Of a stretch of DNA of 22,212 nt, positions 10,516 through 19,637 are shown piece by piece. Position 1 is the first letter of the stretch, and each line of letters begins with the position of its first letter. The notes below the pieces were generated by a model. That model did not search any database. It saw only the letters and a list, made by a program, of their open reading frames with translations, and was not told the DNA's origin. Source of the DNA: Cristatella mucedo (taxonomy: Eukaryota > Bryozoa > Phylactolaemata > Cristatellidae). The translations under genes were made by a program, and so were the position numbers. The stretch spans positions 64,001 to 86,212 of the forward strand of contig WPIO01000325.1 of assembly GCA_009760855.2 (NCBI GenBank), in the 5' to 3' direction.

Positions 10516-11951
10516 GAGGTAAGTCACCGTCGTCGTGCTTCACTTCCACCAGCCGCCAATAAAAGTTCCAGCACTAAAAGCAATGACACTCAATTCCTTG
10601 TCACTGTTGTCATTCGCAGCTAATTGAGGTGTCCGTGAACCTTCGTTAAAGATGATGCACCAGCCTGCGATTACCGATGTAAGTAGAAGGACCCGGAGCG
10701 GAGCTAATCATCGCACGCAAACTAATTCGTGCGGCACTCATCGCTATCTCGCGATTCAGGCTGGAAGCGGCCACCTAAGCTCCTGAGAAATGGTTCGTTC
10801 ACGCGCTAAACGGCTACCTCAGCCTGTGGTCTTTAACACGAGTGCGATTGATTTCCAGCTCACCGTTCCGTGCACTTCCTTGCGATCCGAAGTTCTTGCT
10901 CGTTTACGCAAATTTCACGAAGCCCTAGGGATGGCTAGCAGCGGGGCGCGATTGGAAAGATCTGCAGGATTAAATTGCGTTTTTTTCTAATAGTGAACAC
11001 GTTTATCGGCGTTCAATCGACCATCGAACGCAGGGTTGTTTCCCACTCGTTGGTGGGCGCGAGAGCACTTCAATCACCGTGAGATGTAATGACGTTTCTG
11101 GAAGTGAGCAAGCTAGCGATCCGAGCGAGCAGTATCATCAAGACGTCGCGTCGTCGTCTCCATGGGCGACGTAGCCGAGGGTTCGTGCGTCAGGGCCTTC
11201 ATGTTGAAGGAGGGAGCCACCTGTGCAAAAGTCGATTATGTTGGGCGACCCAGTTCTTTTGTGTGCGCGACCGACCGACGCCGTTTTGTGCGGCCCAATC
11301 CGACGCGTGGGTGGTGCACCAGTGGGCCTTCCATTGTCTCCTGAAGCCCTGCCATTTTGTAAACGTACCGGCATTAATCTATGGGAAGCGGTAGCCGACA
11401 AAAAGTCACCGATCGCAATCTAAGCTTAGAGGCTGTACCAAAAGGGGTCTGCGAGCTATTGTAGCCCGAATTGCCGAAGAACGTCGTAATTGCTCTTACA
11501 GCCGTGAACGGGACGTCAACGGCATAAAACGTATGTCAGAAATTAAATTAAAAGTACACGCAAAACTCTATTTCGAAGTTCCTTATTAACTAATTAGTAT
11601 TTTACGTTTAGTGTTTTACAACATAAATAGTTAGTAGACTGTAATATATTATCTTTTAAATTTGCATTATTCAAAAATAATCTGCTGTACTAAACGTACA
11701 CGAAGTCTCTGTAGACGAAGGTCGATATCATTCAGGACGATTACAACGCCTAGCGGATAATCGAAGTCCCTTTAGGAAGAAGCTAGGGCGCTCCCATGGC
11801 ACCAAGCATAGCACGTCGCTTAAAAGCTGCTGCCTCTTATAAAAAACTTGCAGCGGCACCACGACTGCTCGTAAGAGCCGGTACCCTACAATATAGCCGC
11901 AGGATATTGCGGTCAAACCACAATTTTGAAATGCCGCACGTCGCAGGCTAG

Positions 11952-12420
11952 CCCCGGTCATGGTCATGCATCTGTCTTGGTTGAATCTCCGTCACATTAG
12001 AGCACCTAGACGTGGTCGAGCCTCGGTCTCGATCGAGCCTCGGTTACTGACAATCCTCTGCCTCTTTCGAGCCACGGTTTAGGTTGAGCGTCAGTGTCGG
12101 CGGGGCGTAATTCATATTTGAGCCTAGGTCACGGTCGAGCGTTGGTCATATTCGAGCGTTAGTCATGGTTAGGTTTGTGGCATGGTCGAGCTTTGGTCAT
12201 GTCACGAGCATGGAGTCCGCCGTGCGACGTAGTTTGTTGAGCCTTGCTAGTGGTTTAGCTTCTGACTTGCGCGAGCCACCGTCTTGTTCGAGTATCTATT
12301 CCTGCCAAGCCTCAGTCTCGGTCGAGCCTCGGTCTCGGTCGAGCCTCGGTGTCGGTCGAGCCTCGGTCTCGGTCGAGCCTCGGTCTCTGTCGAGCCGCGG
12401 TCTCGGTCGAGCTTCGGTCT
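11952..12420 (-). repeat. 17-bp satellite array D, reversed
   Basis: The conserved degenerate tail occupies 11952-12310 and regular units 12310-12420. On the minus strand the array has no head: it begins abruptly at 12420, next to forward spacer E. This is what is expected if its head is array B (7198-7466), separated from it by the inversion. Confidence 0.85.
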
Positions 12421-12865
12421 CCGTCCGGAAAAAACTGGGCCACAAACGCAGCTCTCATTAAGGACCGTGGAAATCACCTCTCATGCAAAATGAATACAGT
12501 GCAATACAGACGCCGGAGTCTTGAATCGCGGCAAGCCAATGTTACAGTGGAGTAACAGTGAACTGATCAAAGAGCAGCATGATGCATGCAGGGATGCCGT
12601 TTCCTTGCGTTTACATACATTTTAAAATAGCACAGCCTGATGATTATTTAACGATGGGAAGTACAGTCCGTTGGCCAATATTTAAAATCAAATCAAAACA
12701 CAGTGCTTAGCGTCATGACTCAAATCCCTTAGGATAACATAGGGGGCTTGCTTTTTATACGGCCTAGGCCAAAAATAGACGCACGTTCGCAGTATCGGAT
12801 ATAGGACTTGCCCCACACAATCCGGGTCACGATGCCGGGGGGGGCGCCGTATTAAAATTATTAGC
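12421..12865 (+). repeat. Spacer fragment E, S6 module only
   Basis: Begins with CCGTCCGGA at 12421, the same word as at 6756 in spacer B, directly after reversed satellite. It carries the GGCCACAAACG block, the GGCCTAGGCC palindrome (12761-12770) and the ATATAGG stretch (about 12799-12805), then reaches the array head at 12866. A run of G residues at 12838-12844 is private to this copy. Modules S1 to S5 are absent. Confidence 0.85.
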
Positions 12866-13410
12866 ATGAAGCCATGTAGCCGACGACGAAGAAAACGAGG
12901 CTCAAACGAGAACGAGCCTCGAACGAAATCGCGGCTCGATCGATATCAAGCCTCGACCACGGAAAGGCTTAACCGGTATCGAGGTTCGACGGGTATCAAG
13001 GCTCGACCGGGAAGGTGGCGGGACCGAAAGCAAGGCTCAACCGCGACCGTGGCTTGACCGAAACCGAGCCTCGACCGAGACCAAGGATCGACCGAGACCG
13101 AGGCTCGACCGAAACCGTGGCTCGACCAAGACCGAGGCTCAACCGAGACCGAGGCTCGACCGAGACCGAGGCTCGACCGAGAGCGAGGCTCGACCGAGAC
13201 CGAGGCTCGACCGAGACCGAGGCTCGACCGAGACCGAGGCTCGACCGAGACCGAGGCTCGACCGAGACCGAGCCTCGACCGAGACCGAGCCTCGACCGAA
13301 ATCGAGGCTCGACCGAAATCGAGGCTCGATGGAGACCGAAGCTCGACCGCGAGTGGGTGCTCTAATGTGACGGAGGTTGTACCGAGACAGATGCATAACC
13401 GTAACCAGAG
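12866..13410 (+). repeat. 17-bp satellite array E
   Basis: Starts ATGAAGCCATGTAGCC. The core at about 13100-13310 is among the most regular 17-bp stretches in the window. The downstream tail is short: the array passes from regular units to GGGTGCTCTAATGTGACGG (13346-13364) and the S1 edge, without the roughly 250-bp degenerate tail of arrays A, C and D. That indicates an internal deletion or unequal exchange. The 174-codon minus-strand and 116-codon plus-strand frames are satellite by-products. Confidence 0.9.
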
Positions 13411-14837
13411 CTGGGCCGTCACGCGCGGCATTTTAAACTTGTGGTTTGATTGCAATATGCTGCGGCTCAATTATAGGGTACCTGCGGGTACCAGCAGTGG
13501 TTGTGGCGCTGCAAGTTTTTTGCAGACGCAGCAGCTTTTAAGCGACGTGTGATGCTTGGTGCCCCGGGAGCGCCCTAACTCCTCCCTAATTTGACTTCAA
13601 TTTACCCCTAGGCGTTGTAATCGGCCTGAATAATATCGGCCTTTGTCTACAGACACTTCGTGTACGTTTCGTTCAGCAGATTGATTTTTAATAATGCAAA
13701 TTAAAAAGATTATACATTACAGTGTACTAACCATTAAATTATATAACACTGAACGTAAAATACTAATTAGTTTATGGAGAACTTCTAAATAAAGTGTTGC
13801 GTGTAAGTTAAATTTAATTTCTGACACAATTGTTACGCCGTTGACATCGCCTTTACGGCTGTAAAAGCTATTACGACGTTCCCCGGCAATTCAGGCTACA
13901 ATAGCTCCCAGCCCCCTTCTAGTACAGCCGATAAGTTTAGATAGCGATCGGTAACTTGGTGTTGGTTACCGCTTCTCATTGATTGATACAGGTACGTTTC
14001 CAAGATGGGGGCTTCAGGAGCATTTGTGAGGCCGACTGGCACGCCACCCACCCGGTGTATTGGGCCACAGGAATGGGCGTCGGTCAGTCGCTGGGTCAGA
14101 AGAGCCTGGTCACCCACAATATTGACTTTTGCGCAGGTGGCTGCCTCCTTTAACATTAAGGCCCAGACGCACGAACCCTCGGCTCCATCGCCCAGAGAGA
14201 CGACGTCGCGACGTTTTGCTGATACTGTTCGGAGCGGTCGCGTGCTTACTACTAGAAACGTCATTACATCTCAAACTGATCAAAGTGCTCTCGTGCCCAC
14301 CAACGAGCGGGAAACTGGCCTGCGAGCGATCTTCGATTAAACGTCGATAGTTGTGTTCACTATTAGCAAAAAACGCAATTTAATCCTGCAGATAATTCCA
14401 ATCGCGCCGCTCTGCTAGCCGTCCCTAGGACTTTGTGAAACTTGCGTCAACGAGCAAGCACTTCGGATTGCAAGGAAGTAAACGGAACGGCGAGCTGGAA
14501 ATCAATCGCACTTTTGTTTGAGAGCACAAGCAGAGGTAGCCGTTTTTCGCGTGAACGAACCAGTTCTCACAAGCTTAGGTCGCCGCTGCTAGCCTGAATC
14601 GCCAGATATCGATAAGAGCCGCACGAATTAGTTTGAGTGCGATGATTAGCTCCGCTCCGGGTCGTTCTACTTACCTCGGTATTCGCAGGCTGGTGCATCA
14701 GCTTCAACGGAGGTTCACGGACACCTCAATTAGCTGCGAATGACAACAGTGACAGGGAATTGAGTGTCGTTGCTTTTAGTGCTGGAACTTTTATGGGCGG
14801 CTGGTTACAGTGGAGCACAACGACTGTGACTGACCAC

Positions 14838-15015
14838 GGACAAATCCATAGGAAAGAGGTAGAGAGAGGCAGAGCAGAGTGCGAGAAAGAGGGAGGAAGT
14901 AATAAAACGAGAAAGCCGAGCTAATCAGAACATACCGGGGAGTGGATAGAGCGATACAGAGAGGCGGCGAGATACAAAAAGAGAGAGGGAAAGAGAAAAG
15001 AGTGAGATGGAACCG
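14838..15015 (+). repeat. Purine-rich S3 block, copy F
   Basis: Polypurine block equivalent to 5641-5830, with a short GAGAGAGG run in place of the AG expansion of copy A and scattered pyrimidines. It ends in the shared GAACCGGAGGATACG flank. Confidence 0.7.
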
Positions 15016-15771
15016 GAGGATACGAACCAGTAGACAAAGCATAGATTGGGGCTTTTCTCAGAGCTCTGCGGTTCCTTGAAAATCGCAACTACGTGTCGCT
15101 TGACTCACGTAGTGGTTTCATGGCGGTCGGTGACTGTATGGCGGCTACTGCGGCTGCCTGTGGTAGGCGATGCATCCTCCTAACAATGGCTTATTCAGCC
15201 TTGTGTTGTGGAGTTCTAGACAAGGCTGCAGTGGACCTCTGTTTTTCAGCTTGCTTCTTCACAACTAGACCGACAGCAATGCCTTTACCTACTAGTAACA
15301 ATAATATTGATAAAAATCATAGTATTACATTTTATACGACTCTCCGTGAACCGATACTTGTTCCAGGTACTTTACTGAGGCATTAGGGAAAGCATCAAAT
15401 GACAAGGAAAGCAGCAAATGATTTTCCGTAGCACCCGCAGGCATCCGTAGCAGTGTAGGCGGGCACATTTGCTCAAAAGACAAATCTCAATAAACAATCG
15501 GATGCTCTAACAATCGGAATTTTTTAGAACCTTTTTAAGTGTCGCGTCCTTCAGCAGCATGCCACTTGGTCGTCATGTAGAGGTCTGATGGCCAAAAATA
15601 GCTCTCAGGGCAAGCTCAGTGGTGCGTGAATACAACCTCAAAGAGCTCTCTCCAATCACTGTGGAAGACACTGTTGTATCATGTAATTATAGACAAATTT
15701 ATCACTCGAACGGAGACAATTGCACCAAATTGGCGCCATACAAGCTGTGCTTGATACGACCTCGAGACAGT

Positions 15772-15850
15772 AATTACACATGTGGTGGTAAGCTGAGGCA
15801 GCTGCTTTGCTTCGCCTGATGCCTAGGTCAACTTTTCGAATCCTGTAGAG
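15772..15850 (+). other. tRNA-like relic in S5, copy F (eroded)
   Basis: AGCTGAGGCAGCTGCTTTGC and the later TTTTCGAATCCTG (B-box half, with GG replaced by TT) align with the better copies at 6587-6662 and 19026-19102. The anticodon-arm pairing is damaged (CAGCTG against CGCC), which supports the view that the relic is not kept by selection. Confidence 0.4.
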
Positions 15851-16378
15851 AGCGTTTATCCATTGCAACTGCAAGCATCATTGACTGGCGTAAATTCTGC
15901 ATGCAAAAGTGGCTGGTCAGTCAGCTCGTTTTCATTTACTATTACCCCTTCCGAATAAAACTGGGCCACAAACGCAGCTCTCATTAAGGACCGTGAAAAT
16001 ATCCTCCCATGCACGATGACTACTGTGCAATACTGACGCTGGAGACATGAATCGTGGCTAGCCAATGATACAGTGCAGTAACCGTGAACTAATCAGAGAG
16101 CATGCAGGAATGCCGTTTCCTTGAGTTGAAATACATTTAACAACATCACCGCCTGAAGATTCATTAACGATGGGAAGTACGGTCTGTTAGCCTATAGTTA
16201 AAATCAAATCAAAACCCAGTGCAGAGCGTCATGACTCAAACCTCCTAGCCTAATACAGCGGGCTTACTTTTTATTCGGCCTAGGCAAAAAACTGTCGCTA
16301 GATCGCAGAATCGGAAATAAGAATTACCCGCCACGATCCGGGGCGCCTTCCCGGCGGTGCCATATTGAAATTAAGATC

Positions 16379-16817
16379 ATGAAGCCCTGTAGCCGGCGAC
16401 GACGAAACCGAGGCTCAAACGAGAATGAGCCTCAAACAAAATCGCGGCTCGATCGATATCAAGCCTCGACCTCGGCAAAGGCTCAACTGGTATCTAGGTT
16501 CGTCCGGTATCAAGGTTCTACTAGGAACGAGGCAGGACCGAGAGTAAGGCTCGTCCGCGACCGTGGCTCGACCGAAACCGAGGCTCGACCAACAACGAGT
16601 CTCGACCGAGACCAAGGCTTGAGCAAAATCAAGGCTTGACCGAGACTGAGGCTCGACGAAGACCGAGGCTCAATGAAAATTGAGGCTCGACCGAGACCGA
16701 GACTCGACCGGAACCGAGGCTCGACCTATTCTTGACCGACAGAGAGACTCGAACGAGACCGAGGATCGACCAAGACCGGGGCTCGACCAAGACCGCGTCT
16801 CGACCGAGGCCGAAGAT
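16379..16817 (+). repeat. 17-bp satellite array F, truncated
   Basis: The head (ATGAAGCCCTGTAGCCGG) and about 24 units of satellite end at GGCCGAAGAT (16808-16817). The array then stops within a unit at unrelated filler. Reversed, it equals 8529-8967 almost base for base, including rare variants such as the non-satellite word CTATTCTTGACCGACAG. It has no degenerate tail. Confidence 0.9.
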
Positions 16818-16841
16818 ATCATGTCATGTACTTAACATCAG
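16818..16841 (+). other. Filler of about 24 bp at an array-spacer junction
   Basis: ATCATGTCATGTACTTAACA and the next few bases match neither the satellite nor the spacer at this point. Spacer homology resumes with TAGCGTCATGACTC at 16842. Short untemplated or copied filler is typical of end-joining repair. I could not place its source in this window by eye. Confidence 0.5.
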
Positions 16842-16996
16842 TAGCGTCATGACTCAAATCTCCTAGCCTATCATAGAGGGCTTGCTTTTAATGCGGCCTA
16901 GGCCAAAAACTGTCGCACGTTAGCAGTATCAGATATAAGAGTTACCCGCCTCAATCTGGGTCGCTTTACCAGCGGCGCCGTATTGAAATTAAGAGC
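16842..16996 (+). repeat. Mini-spacer G (last 155 bp of S6)
   Basis: Corresponds to about 3133-3286 of spacer A: TCATGACTCAAATC, CTAGCCTATCA, the GGCCTAGGCC palindrome (16895-16904), GATATAAG (about 16931-16938), then GAAATTAAGAGC before the head. More than 2.8 kb of spacer is missing relative to a full copy. It shows the smallest piece of spacer still joined to a normal array head. Confidence 0.85.
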
Positions 16997-18575
16997 ATGA
17001 AGCCCTGTGGCCGGCGACTACGAAACCGAGGCTCAAACGAGAACGAGTCTCGAACAAAATCGAGGCACGAGCGATATCAAGCCCTGACCTCGGCAAAGGC
17101 TCAACCGGTATCGAGGTTCGACCGGCAGTAATATTCGACCGCGAACGATGCAGGACACAGTCCGAGGCTATTCCGCATAAACCGAAACTGGGGCTCTACC
17201 AAGACCGAGGCTCGACCGAGGCCAAGGCTCGACCGAAACCGAGGCTCGACCATGACCGAGGCTCAACCGAGACCGAGCTTCAACCGAGACCGAGGCTCGA
17301 CCGAGACCGTGGCTCGACCGAGACTGAGGCTCGAGCGAGAACCAGGTTCGACCGACATCGAGGCTCTAACGAGACCGAGGCTAGACCAAAATCGAGGCTC
17401 GACCGAGACCAAAGCACGACCGAGATCGTTGCTCGACCGAGACCAAGGCTTGACCAGACCGAGGCTCGACCGAGACTGAGGCTCAACCGAGACCGAGGCT
17501 CGACCAAGACCGACGCTCGACCGAGATCGGGGCTCTACCGAGACCGAGGCTCGACCGAAATTGAGGCACGACGAGACCGAGGCTCCACCGAGACCAAAGC
17601 TCGACCGAGACCGAGGCACGACCGAACCCGTGACTTATCCGAGACCAAGGCTTCACCGAGACTGACGCTCGACCGAAACCGTGGCTCAACCGCGACCGAG
17701 GCGCGACCGAGACCGAAGCTTGACCGGGACCGAGGCTTCACTGAAACCGTGGCTCAACCGAGACTGAGGCTTGCCGGAGACCGAGGCTCGACCGAGACCG
17801 AGGCTCGACCGAGACCGAGGCTCGACCGAGTACGAGGCTCGACCGCTACCGAGGCTCGACCGAGTCCGAGGCTCGACTGAATCCGAGGCTCGACCGAGAC
17901 CGGGGTCGACCGCGAACGAGGCTCGACCGAGACCGAGGCGCGACCAAGACCGTGGCTCGACCAAGACCGAGGCTCGACCGAGACCGAGGTTCGACCGAGA
18001 ATAAGGCTTGACCGAGACCGAGGCTCGACTTAGACCGAGGCCCGACCGCGACCGAGGCCCGACCGAAACCGAGGCCCGACCGAGACCGAGGCCCGACCGC
18101 GACCGAGGCCCGACCGAGACCGAGGCCCGACCGAGACCGAGGCCGACCGAGACCGACCGAGACCGAGACCGAGGCCCGACCGAGACCGAGGCCCGACCGA
18201 GACCGAGGCCCGACCGAGACCGAGGCCCGACCGAGACCGAGGCCCGACCGAGAACGAGGCCCCACCGAGACCGAGGCTCGACCGAGACCGAGGCCCGACC
18301 GAGACCGAGGCCCGACCGAGACCGAGGCCCGACCGAGACCGAGGCCCGACCGAGACCGAGGCCCGACCGAGACCGAGGCCCGACCGAGGCCGAGGCCCGA
18401 CCGAGACCGAGGCCCGACCGACCGAGACCGAGGCCGACCGAGACCGAGGCCCGACCGAGGCCGAGGCCCGACCGAGACCGAGGCCCGACCGAGGCCGAGG
18501 CCCGACCGAGACCGAGGCCCGACCGAGACCGAGGCCCGACCGCGACCGAGGCTCGACCGAGACCGAGGCCTGACC
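16997..18575 (+). repeat. 17-bp satellite array G with homogenised GGCCCG sub-array
   Basis: Head ATGAAGCCCTGTGGCC, then irregular units to about 17180, diverged units to about 17780, regular units 17780-18030, and a strikingly uniform stretch from about 18030 to 18560. In that stretch the unit is GGCCCGACCGAGACCGA (C in place of the consensus T), with a few shortened units such as GGCCGACCGAGACCGACC. At 17 bp per unit the array holds about 90 units. The 354-codon minus-strand and 221-codon plus-strand frames come from this uniform stretch. It ends at GACC near 18575, next to short filler and spacer fragment H. Confidence 0.92.
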
Positions 18576-19637
18576 GTCTGTGTCTATACGACCCTCGGAG
18601 AACTGATTCTTGTTCCAGGTGCTTTACTGAGGCAATAGCGAAAGCATCAGACGACAGGGAAAGCAGCAAATGATTCACCGTAGCACCCGCAGGCAACAGT
18701 CTCAGTGTAGGCTGGCACATTTGCTCAAAAGACGATTCGCAATAAACCATCGGATGCTTAACTAATCGGAAGTTTGTAGCTCCTTTTTTAGTGTTGCGTC
18801 AGTCAGCAGCGTACCAGTTGGTCGTCATGTAGAGGTGTGATAGCCACAAATAGCTCTCAAGGCGAGCTCAGTGGCTCATGAGTGCAACCTCAAAGAGCTG
18901 TCTAGAGTCACTGTGAAAGACGCTGTTGCATTATGTACCTGCAGACAAATTATCACTCGAACGAAGACAATTGCTCCAAATCGGCGCCAAACAAGCTGAG
19001 CTTTATACGACCGCGAGACAATTGTTACACAGGTGGTTATCCGCTGAGGCGGCTGCTTTTCACTGTCTGATGCCTAGGTCGAGGGTTCAAATCCTGTAGA
19101 TAGCGTTAATCCAAGCAAATGCGAGCATCATTGACTGACGTTAAGTCTGCATGCAAAAGTGGCTGGTCATTCAGCTAGTTTTTATTCAATATTACCACGT
19201 GCGAGCAAAACTGGCCACAAACGCTGCTCTCATTAAGAACAGTGAAAATCTCCTCCAATGCACAATGAATACTGTGCAATACCGACGCCAGGGACTTAAA
19301 TCGCAGGCAACCAATGATACGATGCAGTAACAGTGAACGCATCAAAGACCAGCATGATGCATGAAGGGTTGCCGTTTCCTTGCGTTGAAATACATTTTAC
19401 AAATTCACCGTTAGATGATTATTTAATGGTGGGAAGTAGGGTCTGTTGGCCTATAGTTAAAATCAGATCAAAACCAAGTGCATAGCGTCATGACTCAAAT
19501 CTCCTAGCCTATCACAGGGGGCTCGCTTTTAATACGGCCTAGGCCAAAAACGATCGCACGTTCACAGTGTCGGATATACAAATTGCCAGCCACAATCCGG
19601 GTCGCATTACCGGCGGCGCCGTATTGAAATTAAGAGC
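18576..19637 (+). repeat. Spacer fragment H (end of S4, S5 and S6)
   Basis: After about nine bases of junction sequence (GTCTGTGTC), spacer homology starts with TATACGACCCTCGG at 18585, matching about 2229 of spacer A (TATACGACCCTACG). S5 with the tRNA-like relic and S6 with the palindrome (19536-19545) follow normally to the array head. S1 to S3 are absent. Confidence 0.85.
19026..19102 (+). other. tRNA-like relic in S5, copy H
   Basis: GTGGTTATCCGCTGAGGCGG (A-box-like region) is followed by CTGCTTTTCACTGTCTG and by GAGGGTTCAAATCCTG at 19081-19096, which fits the B-box consensus. The anticodon-arm pairing is weakened. It equals the relic in the other S5 modules. Confidence 0.45.

Larger units (their letters stand above)
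8968..11951 (-). repeat. Macro-repeat spacer, copy D (full length, reversed, about 2.98 kb)
   Basis: Modules in window order are the reverse of the others: S6 8968-9420, S5 about 9420-9800 (tRNA-like relic 9503-9582), S4 about 9800-10330, S3 about 10335-10515 (pyrimidine-rich on the plus strand), S2 about 10620-11440, and S1 11445-11951. It is as complete as spacers A, B and F, so the inversion moved whole modules. Bases 8968-9156 belong to the tract nearly identical to 16190-16378. Open frames here (for example 11162-11344) are counterparts of frames broken in other copies. Confidence 0.85.
7467..12420 (-). repeat. Inverted block of 4,954 bp containing one full and one partial macro-repeat
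   Basis: All repeat modules between these coordinates read on the minus strand, while both sides read on the plus strand. Read on the minus strand from 12420 down to 7467, the order is: array D, full spacer D, array C, then S1 only. Joining 7466 to the complement of 12420 makes array B run straight into array D, with a shared AGACC at the join. Joining the complement of 7467 to 12421 places S1 (position about 708 of copy A) next to S6 (about 2843). That implies an inversion with loss of roughly 2.1 kb at one breakpoint. An assembly error is the alternative. Confidence 0.8.
13411..16378 (+). repeat. Macro-repeat spacer, copy F (full length, about 2.97 kb)
   Basis: All modules are present: S1 about 13411-13920, S2 about 13925-14720, S3 about 14838-15015, S4 about 15015-15530, S5 about 15530-15955 (relic 15772-15850), S6 15956-16378. 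Divergence from A, B and D is scattered until about 16190, after which the sequence is nearly the exact reverse of 8968-9156. The open frames over S2 do not share boundaries with those of other copies. No gene is supported. Confidence 0.85.

Noticed and set aside
17686-18750. 354-codon minus-strand ORF (longest in the window)
   Set aside because: It is almost wholly the 17-residue translation of the satellite. Other frames and the opposite strand are equally open, and its ends lie in spacer sequence that is not conserved as a frame. No domain or codon bias supports a gene.
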